The notes below the pieces were generated by a model, which worked only from the letters and a program-made list of their open reading frames with translations, did not search any database and was not told where the DNA came from. Of a DNA stretch of 33,720 nucleotides, positions 6,817 through 14,980 are shown piece after piece (within the stretch, counting starts at the first letter, position 1; each line of letters begins with the position of its first letter). The stretch spans positions 1-33,720 of the forward strand of contig JAHAZN010000072.1 of the NCBI GenBank assembly GCA_018385335.1, written 5' to 3'. A program made the position numbers and the translations under genes. This DNA is from Prevotella sp. (GTDB lineage Bacteria > Bacteroidota > Bacteroidia > Bacteroidales > Bacteroidaceae).

Positions 6817-7624
6817 ATACTCCATCGTTTCGGATGACTGTACCGTGGTTGCCATCGATGGCGGTGGCAAGGGTGATGACCACCTCATGGACTCCGGAGG
6901 ACAGGGCTGAGAGGGCATTCTCTATCTTGGGAATCATGCCGCCGAAGATGGTGCCATCGGCTACGAGGGTGGCAAAACTGCTGGGGGTGATGACGGGAAT
7001 GACCGAACTGTCGTCGTCGGGACGGGAGAGGACACCGGGCTTCTCGAAACAATAGACAAGACGCACATCGTAGTAGGGCGACAGCGACTTGGCTGTCTCT
7101 GAGGCTATCGTGTCGGCATTGGTGTTGAGGATATGGCCCTCGCCATCGTGGGTGAGAGGCGCTATGACGGGCGTGATGCCATGGGAGAGGAGGGTGCTGA
7201 GACGCTCGCCGTCGGCGGCATCGACATCGCCAACATAACCAAAGTCGATGACCCGGGAGACACCGTCAACAGTCATGGACACGGGCTGCCGGCGGTGGGC
7301 ATGAAGGATGTTCATGTCGGCACCGGTGAGTCCCACGGCATTGATGCCATGCGACTGGAGACGCGCAACAAGCTGCTTGTTGACCAGACCACCATAGACC
7401 ATCGTCACCACACGCAACATCGCTTCGTCGGTGATGCGACGGCCATTCACCATCTTGCTCTCTATGCCGAGGGCGGAGGCTATGCGGGTGGCGCTGCGAC
7501 CACCGCCATGCACCAGCACCTTGTAGCCGCCAATGGATGAGAAATGGTGGAGAAGAAGAGAGAGCTGGGCATCGTCTTCGACCACCGCACCTCCTACCTT
7601 AACTATCGTTACTTGTTTTTTCAT
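6815..7624 (-). CDS. argB: Acetylglutamate (or succinylglutamate) kinase
   Basis: This amino-acid kinase phosphorylates N-acylglutamate in the second step of arginine synthesis. The 269 residues show the ATP-site lysine in VKVGGAVVED, the HGGGRSATR glycine loop (about 39-47), the substrate-site segment around VNGRRITDEAML, and the nucleotide motif ILNTNADTIA. The C-terminal GGMIPKIENAL carries the second conserved Lys. Length is typical of the short, arginine-insensitive form without an N-terminal regulatory helix. Bacteroidetes are known to run this pathway with succinylated rather than acetylated intermediates (shown for B. fragilis transcarbamylase), so the true substrate may be N-succinylglutamate. 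It is the last gene of the topA-aroK-speA-argB run, 52 bp behind speA, which uses the pathway's end product arginine. Confidence 0.96.
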   Translation of the reverse strand: MKKQVTIVKVGGAVVEDDAQLSLLLHHFSSIGGYKVLVHGGGRSATRIASALGIESKMVNGRRITDEAMLRVVTMVYGGLVNKQLVARLQSHGINAVGLTGADMNILHAHRRQPVSMTVDGVSRVIDFGYVGDVDAADGERLSTLLSHGITPVIAPLTHDGEGHILNTNADTIASETAKSLSPYYDVRLVYCFEKPGVLSRPDDDSSVIPVITPSSFATLVADGTIFGGMIPKIENALSALSSGVHEVVITLATAIDGNHGTVIRNDGV

Positions 7625-7676
7625 CAGGAGTGATTGTGTTATGATTTGTTGAAAGACAGATCACCTGTGAATGGGA

Positions 7677-9569
7677 TTATTCAAGATAGGTGTATCCATA
7701 GAGGCCGGAGCGGTAGTTGTTCAGAAACTCCTTACCTTCCTCAAGGGTGATTCGCCCTTGTTTCACACTTTTCGTTACCCATATCTCAAGCTGTCGAACA
7801 AGTTTCTTGGGGTCATACTGCACGTAGTCGAGCACCTCTGCCACGGTCTCGCCGTCGATCACCTGGTCGATGTGGTAGTTGCCGTCGCGTACACTGATAT
7901 GCACGGCTGTGGTGTCGCCGAAGAGGTTGTGCATGTCGCCGAGAATCTCCTGATAAGCGCCCACGAGGAACACGCCAAGGTAATAAGGCTCGTTGCGGCG
8001 AAGGCTATGGACGGGAAGGATATGCGAGTTGTTGCGGTTGGTAACAAAGTTGGTTATCTTGCCGTCGCTGTCGCAGGTGATGTCCTGGATGGTGGCACTA
8101 CGCGTGGGACGCTCGTTGAGGCGCTGGATGGGAACGATGGGGAAGAACTGGTCGATGGCCCATGAGTCGGGAAGGCTCTGGAACAGGGAGAAGTTGCAGA
8201 AATACTTGTCGGCAAGGAGCTTGTCGAGGCTCATCAGTTCCTCGGGGGTGTGCTTGAGATGCTTGGCAAGGATATTTATTTCATGACATACGCTCCAGTA
8301 CATACGCTCTATCTCTGCACGGGTGCGGAGATCGACCAAACCATGACTGAAGAGGTCTAATGCTTCCTCGCGTATCTGCTCGGCGTCGTGCCAGTCTTCG
8401 AGCATACTGCGCTGACTGAGGTTGTCCCAGATATCATAGAGGTCCTTCACCAGCTGATGACTGTTCTCCTGGGGTTCAAACTCCTCGGACATCTCGGGCA
8501 ACGAGGCGGTCTCAAGCACATCGATGACGAGGATGGAGTGGTGGGCCGACAGCGAACGACCGCTCTCTGTGATGATGTTGGGATGGGGGAGGTCGTGCTT
8601 GTCGGCGGCATCGACAAAGGTGTAGATACAGTCGTTCACATACTCCTGGATGGAGTAGTTGACTGAGCTCTCGCTGCTGGGAGAGCGTGTGCCGTCGTAG
8701 TCAACGCCAAGACCACCACCACAATCAACGAAATCGACATGATAGCCCAGTTTGTGAAGCTGGATATAGAACATCGAGGCTTCGCGGAGGGCTGCCTGGA
8801 TGCGACGTATCTTCGTGATCTGACTGCCGATATGGAAATGGATGAGGCGGAGACAGTCGCGCATACCTTTCTTGTCGAGGAGCTCAAGGGCATCGAGGAG
8901 CTCGGAACTGGTGAGACCAAACTTGCTGGCATCGCCACCGCTCTCTTCCCATTTACCGCTGCCGCTGCAGGCAAGTTTGATGCGAATGCCCAACTGAGGC
9001 TTGACATTGAGTTTCTTTGCCACACGGGCGATGATCTCAAGCTCGTTGAGTTTCTCTACTACGATGAAGATGCGCTTGCCCATCTTCTGTGCAAGCAGAG
9101 CCAGCTCGATATAGCTCTGGTCCTTGTAGCCGTTGCAGATGATGAGAGAGTCGCTCTGACACTGAACGGCGATGACGGCATGGAGCTCGGGCTTGGAACC
9201 GGCCTCAAGACCAAGGTTAAACTTGCGACCATGGGAGATGATCTCCTCTACTACGGGCTGCATCTGATTCACCTTGATGGGATAGATGATAAAGTTTTCT
9301 CCCTTGTAATGATACTCCTCGGCAGCCTTCTTAAAACAGCTGCTGGTCTTCTCAATACGATTATCGAGTATATCGGGGAAGCGAAGGAGCACGGGTGGAG
9401 TGACATCTCTCAGGGACAGCTCGTCCATCACCTCTCTGAGATCTATCTGAGCCTCATTCTTGCTTGGGGTGACATACATGTTACCGTTCTCATTTACTCC
9501 AAAGTAAGAGGTGCCCCATCCGCAGATGTTATAGAGCTCCTTAGAATCTTCGATAGTCCATTTCTTCAT
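7677..9569 (-). CDS. speA: Biosynthetic arginine decarboxylase
   Basis: This PLP enzyme converts arginine to agmatine and CO2, the entry to putrescine/spermidine synthesis. It has 630 residues, the usual length. An alanine-racemase-like barrel carries the PLP lysine in IIYPIKVNQ (Lys99), the glycine-rich FHIGSQITKIRRIQ region and VDCGGGLGVDYDGT, which bind the cofactor phosphate. The C-terminal beta domain carries the substrate-proximal Cys in QDITCDSDGK. Helical insert segments between the two parts are normal for SpeA. The start ATG follows the aroK stop with a single base between, so it is translationally coupled to aroK. The reading is unambiguous by motif density. Confidence 0.98.
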   Translation of the reverse strand: MKKWTIEDSKELYNICGWGTSYFGVNENGNMYVTPSKNEAQIDLREVMDELSLRDVTPPVLLRFPDILDNRIEKTSSCFKKAAEEYHYKGENFIIYPIKVNQMQPVVEEIISHGRKFNLGLEAGSKPELHAVIAVQCQSDSLIICNGYKDQSYIELALLAQKMGKRIFIVVEKLNELEIIARVAKKLNVKPQLGIRIKLACSGSGKWEESGGDASKFGLTSSELLDALELLDKKGMRDCLRLIHFHIGSQITKIRRIQAALREASMFYIQLHKLGYHVDFVDCGGGLGVDYDGTRSPSSESSVNYSIQEYVNDCIYTFVDAADKHDLPHPNIITESGRSLSAHHSILVIDVLETASLPEMSEEFEPQENSHQLVKDLYDIWDNLSQRSMLEDWHDAEQIREEALDLFSHGLVDLRTRAEIERMYWSVCHEINILAKHLKHTPEELMSLDKLLADKYFCNFSLFQSLPDSWAIDQFFPIVPIQRLNERPTRSATIQDITCDSDGKITNFVTNRNNSHILPVHSLRRNEPYYLGVFLVGAYQEILGDMHNLFGDTTAVHISVRDGNYHIDQVIDGETVAEVLDYVQYDPKKLVRQLEIWVTKSVKQGRITLEEGKEFLNNYRSGLYGYTYLE

Positions 9570-9570
9570 T

Positions 9571-10110
9571 TCATATAGGATTGTCTGGTTTTAATAATTG
9601 CAATAACTCGGCAACGGTTATCTTTATCTTCTCATAATTGTCCATCAGACTCACGTCTAAGGTGTAGTTGGCCTGTTCGTAGAATGGTGAACGGGATGCC
9701 AGCTGGGTGGTGACAAAGGTGAGGAGTTCTTCCTCGGTCTTGCCTTTCAGTAGAGGACGCTCTGTCTTGCCCATCTTAAGATGTTTGCAGAGCACCTCGG
9801 GGGTGACCTTAAGATAGACCACCTGTCCCTGCTTGTTCATATAGTCGATGTTGTCGAAGAAGCAGGGGGTGCCGCCACCACAGCTGATGATAACATTCTC
9901 AAACTCTGCCACCTCATGGAGCAGACGGTGCTCTATCTGGCGGAAACCTTCTTCGCCGAGTTCGGCAAAGATCTGGGGCACGGTCTTGAGCATACGCCCC
10001 TCGATATACCAGTCGAGGTCGTAGAACTGAAGGCCTGTTGTCTTGGCAAGGGCTTTGCCCACAGTGGTCTTGCCTGCACCCATGTAGCCGATGAGAAAGA
10101 TGCGCTCCAT
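9571..10110 (-). CDS. aroK: Shikimate kinase
   Basis: This enzyme phosphorylates shikimate at the 3-hydroxyl with ATP in the pathway to chorismate. The 179 residues show the Walker A loop GYMGAGKTTVG (8-18), the shikimate-binding Asp in FYDLDWYIE (about 30-38), the FAELGEEGFRQIE segment carrying the conserved Arg, the glycine strand SCGGGTPC (75-82), and the lid arginine in KTERPLLKG. There is a 7-bp gap to topA before it and a 1-bp gap to speA after it. The aromatic pathway role does not relate to its neighbours, so the linkage looks like simple operon packing. Confidence 0.97.
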   Translation of the reverse strand: MERIFLIGYMGAGKTTVGKALAKTTGLQFYDLDWYIEGRMLKTVPQIFAELGEEGFRQIEHRLLHEVAEFENVIISCGGGTPCFFDNIDYMNKQGQVVYLKVTPEVLCKHLKMGKTERPLLKGKTEEELLTFVTTQLASRSPFYEQANYTLDVSLMDNYEKIKITVAELLQLLKPDNPI

Positions 10111-10117
10111 CCGGGGG

Positions 10118-12445
10118 TTATTTCTTTTTGGGTTTAGCGTTGTTCACTATCTCCATACACTGCTCGTAGCTCATCGATGACACGTCGTTGATCATGGGCT
10201 TGGGGATGCGGTAGTTCGCACCATCATAAGCGATATAGGGACCATAGCGACCATTGAGAATCTCCAACTTAGAATCGTTGAGGAAGAGCTTGATATGACG
10301 CTGCTGCTCCTGCTGACGCTTGTTCTTGATGAGCGTCACTGCCTCGTCGAGGGTGATGCTCATGGGGTCGGCATCCTTGGGAAGCGACACATATTTCTTG
10401 TGATGCAGCACATAGGGACCGAAACGGCCTGTGCCTATCACCACTTTCTCGCCTTCGAAGATTCCTATCTCACGGGGAAGTTTGAAGAGTTCAAGGGCAT
10501 CGTCGAGGGTGATGCTCTCCATGCTCTTGTCGGAGGGAATCTGTGCGAAACGTGGTTTCTCTTTGTCATCGGCAGAGCCTATCTGTACCACAGGACCGAA
10601 GCGGCCTATCTTGACAAACACGGGCTTGCCCGTGGAGGGCTCTACACCCACCTGACGCTCGCCAACGCGGTGCTCGGAACGGATGTTCATGGTCTTCTCT
10701 ACAACGGGCTCGAAGGTGGTGTAGAAGTCTTTCATCATCTCTGTCCAGGCTGAATCGCCCTCGGCTATCTCGTCGAAACGCTGCTCTACCTTAGCGGTGA
10801 AGTTATAGTCCATGATAGAGGGGAAATAGTCCATAAGGAAGTCGTTGACCACCATACCGATGTCTGTGGGGAGGAGTTTGCCTTTCTCATTGCCCACTAT
10901 CTCTTCGCGGTTGCGCTGGGTCACCTTCTTACCCTTCAGACTGTCGATAGTATAGATGCGCTCAACGCCCTGCTTGTCGCCTTTCTGAACGTAGTCGCGC
11001 TGCTGGATGGTGCTGATGGTGGGGGCATAGGTAGAGGGACGGCCGATGCCCAGCTCTTCGAGCTTATGCACAAGGCTCGCCTCGGTGTAACGAGAGGGAC
11101 CCTGACTGAATCGCTCTGTAGCGATGATCTCGCGGCGCTGAAGGGGCTGACCTTCGCTCACGTCGGGGAGGAGCTTGATGCTGTTCTCCTCTTCATCATC
11201 ATAGGCGTCTGACTGCTTGTTGGCGGTCTCGCGATAAACCTTCATGAAACCATCAAACTTGATGACCTCTCCCTGTGCCACAAAACTCTCTTCGCAGTCG
11301 CTCACGCTGATATTCACGATGGTCTTCTCTATCTCCGCATCAGCCATCTGGCAGGCTGCTGTGCGTTTCCATATCAGGTCGTAGAGACGTTTCTCCTGGG
11401 AGGTGCCTTCGATGATCGTCTTGTTCATGTAGGTGGGACGGATAGCCTCGTGGGCTTCCTGAGCGCCCTTGGAGTTGGTGTGATATTGGCGTGGCTTGCT
11501 GTATGCTGCGCCCCATGTCTTGATAATCTCTTCCTTCGATGCCTTCTGGCAGAGGGTGGAGAGGTTGACGGAGTCGGTACGCATATAGGTGATGTGTCCG
11601 TTTTCATAGAGGTGCTGTGCCACCATCATCGTCTGCGACACCGTGAACCCCAACTTATGGGCTGCTTCCTGTTGCAGCGTACTCGTAGTGAAGGGGGGAG
11701 CAGGGGTGCGTTTCAGCGGTTTCTTAGAGATGCTGCTGATGGTAAACTCTGCCTCTTTGCACTTCTCAAGGAAGGCTGTCACCTCATCATGGGTCTTGAA
11801 ACGTGTTGACAGCTCTGCTTTCAGTTCGTTGGCTGAACCATCGGCATTGATGACGGCAAAGATGGCGTTGACACGGTAGAAAGGCTCGCTCTTGAATGCT
11901 TGTATCTCACGCTCACGCTCTACGATGAGGCGCACTGCCACGCTCTGCACACGGCCGGCTGAGAGGGAGGGCTTCACCTTCTTCCACAGGATAGGGGAGA
12001 GTTTGAAACCCACCAGACGGTCTAACACGCGGCGTGCCTGTTGGGCGTTGACGAGGTTCATGTCGATATGACGGGGATGCTCGATGGCATCGAGGATGGC
12101 CTGTCGGGTAATCTCATGGAAGACGATGCGGTTGGTCTTGGATTCATCAAGACCCAGCACCTCGCAGAGATGCCAGGAGATGGCCTCTCCCTCACGGTCT
12201 TCATCGGAGGCAAGCCATATCTTCTCGGCTGCACGGGCAAAGCTCTTCAACTCCTTCACTACTTTTATCTTGTCTTCAGGAATCTCATAGTCGGGCTCAA
12301 GGGTCTGCTCGTTGATGCTCAGCTCCTTCTTCTTCAGATCGCGGATGTGACCATAACTCGACATCACTTTATAGTCACTACCCAAGAACTTTTCAATGGT
12401 CTTCGCCTTAGCTGGTGACTCTACTATTACTAAATTCTTCTGCAT
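10118..12445 (-). CDS. topA: DNA topoisomerase I (type IA)
   Basis: This enzyme relaxes negative supercoils through a transient 5'-phosphotyrosine bond. The 775 residues show the Toprim domain (VIVESPAKAKTIEKF, with Glu9, and SDEDREGEAIS at 80-90 with the metal-binding acidic triad). The catalytic Tyr287 lies in GHITYMRTDSVNLS. Further type IA motifs include LSAGRVQSVAVRLI (161-174). The tail carries three repeats with GRFGPVVQIG, GRFGPYVLHH and GRYGPYIAY instead of the four-cysteine zinc fingers of E. coli TopA; this repeat type is usual in Bacteroidetes. It heads the topA-aroK-speA-argB run and has its own promoter-like -7 box. Confidence 0.98.
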   Translation of the reverse strand: MQKNLVIVESPAKAKTIEKFLGSDYKVMSSYGHIRDLKKKELSINEQTLEPDYEIPEDKIKVVKELKSFARAAEKIWLASDEDREGEAISWHLCEVLGLDESKTNRIVFHEITRQAILDAIEHPRHIDMNLVNAQQARRVLDRLVGFKLSPILWKKVKPSLSAGRVQSVAVRLIVEREREIQAFKSEPFYRVNAIFAVINADGSANELKAELSTRFKTHDEVTAFLEKCKEAEFTISSISKKPLKRTPAPPFTTSTLQQEAAHKLGFTVSQTMMVAQHLYENGHITYMRTDSVNLSTLCQKASKEEIIKTWGAAYSKPRQYHTNSKGAQEAHEAIRPTYMNKTIIEGTSQEKRLYDLIWKRTAACQMADAEIEKTIVNISVSDCEESFVAQGEVIKFDGFMKVYRETANKQSDAYDDEEENSIKLLPDVSEGQPLQRREIIATERFSQGPSRYTEASLVHKLEELGIGRPSTYAPTISTIQQRDYVQKGDKQGVERIYTIDSLKGKKVTQRNREEIVGNEKGKLLPTDIGMVVNDFLMDYFPSIMDYNFTAKVEQRFDEIAEGDSAWTEMMKDFYTTFEPVVEKTMNIRSEHRVGERQVGVEPSTGKPVFVKIGRFGPVVQIGSADDKEKPRFAQIPSDKSMESITLDDALELFKLPREIGIFEGEKVVIGTGRFGPYVLHHKKYVSLPKDADPMSITLDEAVTLIKNKRQQEQQRHIKLFLNDSKLEILNGRYGPYIAYDGANYRIPKPMINDVSSMSYEQCMEIVNNAKPKKK

Positions 12446-12475
12446 AATCGTGTTGAGAAACAGTTATTTGGGCTG

Positions 12476-12483
12476 CAAAAGTA
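12476..12483 (-). promoter_or_regulatory. -7 box of the topA operon promoter
   Basis: TACTTTTG on the minus strand (12483-12476) fits TAnnTTTG and is followed by C. It stands 31 bases before the topA ATG. No good TTTG is found 19-21 bp upstream, so the -33 element is weak or absent. Confidence 0.5.
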
Positions 12484-12538
12484 AGCAAAAAGTTTTCTTT
12501 CACCTTATATATATGTCAAAATTTTATTTTTTTATGAA

Positions 12539-13978
12539 TTACCAGTCGTCTGATCTGAAGGGAATGAGGGGAAGACCGCCCTGGTTGGCTACGTTGCCCA
12601 GGGCGAAATTGCGGAAGCAATAGCGCACGGCTACGGGGTGCTTCACCTCGGGGGAAACGAGCATCACCCCATGGCGCCAGTTGTAGGTGCCTGTCACGGG
12701 ATGGAACACGCGGTCGGACCCTGCTATCTCGAAACCTTCAAGACCTTCTAACCTGTTGATGCCTCCCTCTAAGTGATTGAGTCGTACATACACCGTGTCG
12801 CCTTTCACCTCCATGTTTCTGTAGGTGGGGGCATCGCAGATAAACTGCTGGCAGCCGTAGGTCTTCTTGAGTGCGGAGTAGGCAAGACGCTCGCCCACCT
12901 TCTGTTTCTGCGCGGGATGTATCTGCTGCGACTCATAGGGATAGACGGCATCTACGGTAGGTACCATGGCACAGTTGGGGATGATGGTGGAGGCGCGGTA
13001 CTGTTGCTCGCGGAGGAGGGCACCGCCGGTGCCTTGGTTGTCGCCATAGTGATAGGGGGCTATCTGAACGAAATAGAAGGGCAGTTCGCCAAGCGCAAAA
13101 TCCCTGCGCCACTGCTCCACTAAGAGCTTGAGACGCTCGCTATACTGGTTGCCGGGATCGCCCACATTGGAGCAGCCCTGGTAATAGATGATGCCCTTCA
13201 CGGTGTAGTTGAGGATGGGGTGGAAGGTGCCGTTGGCCCACAGCAGGGGGTAGTGGAAATCCCATCTGAAACGCTGGTGCATGGTGGCTGAGTCGAGATC
13301 TTCCTTGGTGTGGCGTCTCAGGTTGGATTCATCCAGCCAGCTCTCTACTCTACTGCCGCCCTTGTTGGCTTCTATCAGTCCTATGGGAATCTGAAGGGTG
13401 CGACTCACCATGCGGGCAAAGAAATAGCCGGTGGCACTGAAGTCGCCCACTGTCTGGGGACTACCCACACGCCATTCGCCTTGGAAATCGTCGAGAGGAC
13501 GAGTGCTCATCACGCTGGGAACCTTCACTGAGCGGATGGCTGATGAGCCCACGGCGTCGGCTACCACATGGTTATAGTCGTCAACAGGACAGTTTTCGAA
13601 GCCTTTCACCGGCATCTCCATGTTCGACTGACCAGCGCATACCCACACCTCGCCAATAAGCACATTGTTGATGGTGAGCGACTCGCCGTCGTCGAAGGTG
13701 ATGCTATGGGGAGTCATAGAGGCTTGGGGAGTGGATACCCGGACATGCCATCTGCCCGAATTGTCGGTCTTCACCTTCACCGTGGTCTTGCTCCACGAGG
13801 GACTTACCTTCACCACGGCGCCGGGCTTTGCCCAGCCCCACAGGCGCACCGCGCTCTGCTGTTGCACCACCATGTTGTCTCCTACCAGATGGGGCAGACG
13901 CACCTTGGCATCCACCGTGTTGGTCATGGCAAGCGATGCTACCATCACTGCCATCAGATGTTTCATCTTTGTTCTCAT
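12539..13978 (-). CDS. Secreted sialate O-acetylesterase-like SGNH esterase
   Basis: This is a 479-residue SGNH/GDSL-type esterase of the SASA family that would remove O-acetyl groups from carbohydrate. A signal peptide spans about 1-24 (ending TNTVDA). An immunoglobulin-like jelly-roll segment follows (about 25-110), then the nucleophile block CAGQSNMEMPV with the catalytic Ser, the Asn/Gly oxyanion region NKGGSRVESWL, and the C-terminal DAVYPYESQQIHPAQKQKVG with the Asp/His pair. In gut and rumen Bacteroidetes, members of this family act on sialic acids or on acetylated xylan, and the sequence alone does not decide. It is divergent from another secreted esterase at 14151, so the pair may share a control region and a substrate. 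Met1 (13978) or Met5 (13966) could start; both keep the signal peptide. Confidence 0.92.
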   Translation of the reverse strand: MRTKMKHLMAVMVASLAMTNTVDAKVRLPHLVGDNMVVQQQSAVRLWGWAKPGAVVKVSPSWSKTTVKVKTDNSGRWHVRVSTPQASMTPHSITFDDGESLTINNVLIGEVWVCAGQSNMEMPVKGFENCPVDDYNHVVADAVGSSAIRSVKVPSVMSTRPLDDFQGEWRVGSPQTVGDFSATGYFFARMVSRTLQIPIGLIEANKGGSRVESWLDESNLRRHTKEDLDSATMHQRFRWDFHYPLLWANGTFHPILNYTVKGIIYYQGCSNVGDPGNQYSERLKLLVEQWRRDFALGELPFYFVQIAPYHYGDNQGTGGALLREQQYRASTIIPNCAMVPTVDAVYPYESQQIHPAQKQKVGERLAYSALKKTYGCQQFICDAPTYRNMEVKGDTVYVRLNHLEGGINRLEGLEGFEIAGSDRVFHPVTGTYNWRHGVMLVSPEVKHPVAVRYCFRNFALGNVANQGGLPLIPFRSDDW

Positions 13979-14072
13979 ATCAGCTGTTTTTAATGATCAT
14001 TTCTCATCTTCTCCCTCCTCTCACTATGAGATACGTCATGAAAAGCTCGCATCCCTTTTTTTTAACATATTA

Positions 14073-14104
14073 TTTCCTTATCACGTGGAAATTCTGTAAT
14101 TTTG
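14073..14104 (+). promoter_or_regulatory. Promoter of the alpha/beta hydrolase gene
   Basis: TAATTTTG at 14097-14104 matches the -7 consensus, and TTTC at 14073-14076 lies 20 bp upstream as a 3-of-4 match to -33. The start would be near 14110, giving a leader of about 40 bases. I see no clear box for the opposite esterase gene in the 172-bp divergent region. Confidence 0.6.
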
Positions 14105-14150
14105 CAAGTCAGGAAAAATATATCGATAACGAAAAGACTATATACTGCAA

Positions 14151-14969
14151 ATGAAAAAGTTTTTCTTACTCATGCTCTGCATCACGTCGGTGCTCACAGC
14201 TAACGCACAGAAGTCAATGGTGTTTAACTTATGGCCCAAGGGGGCAATCACCGAGAGTAGTGACCGACAGGATACTGCCAAGGTGTTTGTCTATCTCCCC
14301 GATGCCAAGCATGCCACGGGCAGGGCTGTCGTCATCTGTCCCGGCGGCGCCTATCAGTTTCTTGCCATGGACCACGAGGGGCGCGACTGGGCTACGTTCT
14401 TCAACAAGCAGGGCATTGCTGCCATAGTGCTGAAATACCGTATGCCACACGGCAACAGGAAGGTGCCTGTTGAAGATGCTGAGGCTGCCATACGTCTGAC
14501 ACGAAGCATGGCTGATGTGTGGGGAGTGAAGAGAGACCAGGTGGGAATCATGGGCTCTTCTGCCGGTGGGCATCTGGCTTCTGTCATTGCCACGCAGAGC
14601 AAGGGGGAGGCGGCTCCAAATTTCCAGATACTCTTCTATCCCGTGATTACCATGGAGCCTGCCTTCACTCATCAGGGATCGATGAATAATCTCCTTGGTA
14701 AGGACCCACATAAGAAGAGCATCAGACAGTATAGCAGCGACCAGCAGGTGACAAGGCTCACCCCGCGTGCATTTATAGCGTTGAGCGACGATGATACGGT
14801 GGTGTTGCCTGCCAATGGGGTGAACTATTATGTGGAGTGTTATCGGCATGATGTCCCTGCCACACTTCATGTCTATCCCAATGGGGGACACGGATGGGGG
14901 TATAAGGACAGCTTCGACCATCATATCGAACTCCTGCTCGACCTCAAGGCATGGCTCAATAGTTTCTGA
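14151..14969 (+). CDS. Secreted alpha/beta hydrolase (esterase, BD-FAE/xylan esterase-like)
   Basis: The protein has 272 residues, with a signal peptide (1-19, ending TANA-Q) and an alpha/beta-hydrolase fold. The strand-turn VVICPGGAY holds the HGGG-like oxyanion loop, the nucleophile elbow is GSSAGGHLAS (Ser near 139), the acid lies in ALSDDDTVV, and the catalytic His in YPNGGHGWG. This arrangement is common for acetylxylan and other carbohydrate esterases of Bacteroidetes. The neighbouring divergent sialate O-acetylesterase-like gene supports a polysaccharide deacetylation role, but no glycoside hydrolase or SusCD pair is in the window to name the polymer. The stop is only 11 bp from the stop of the convergent DUF6055 gene, with no terminator between. 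Confidence 0.9.
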   Translation: MKKFFLLMLCITSVLTANAQKSMVFNLWPKGAITESSDRQDTAKVFVYLPDAKHATGRAVVICPGGAYQFLAMDHEGRDWATFFNKQGIAAIVLKYRMPHGNRKVPVEDAEAAIRLTRSMADVWGVKRDQVGIMGSSAGGHLASVIATQSKGEAAPNFQILFYPVITMEPAFTHQGSMNNLLGKDPHKKSIRQYSSDQQVTRLTPRAFIALSDDDTVVLPANGVNYYVECYRHDVPATLHVYPNGGHGWGYKDSFDHHIELLLDLKAWLNSF

Positions 14970-14980
14970 ACCTCACCTAC

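Noticed and set aside
8739..9578. 279-codon frame on the plus strand opposite speA
   Set aside because: It overlaps a full set of SpeA motifs on the other strand. The sequence is a shadow without a promoter or recognisable domain.
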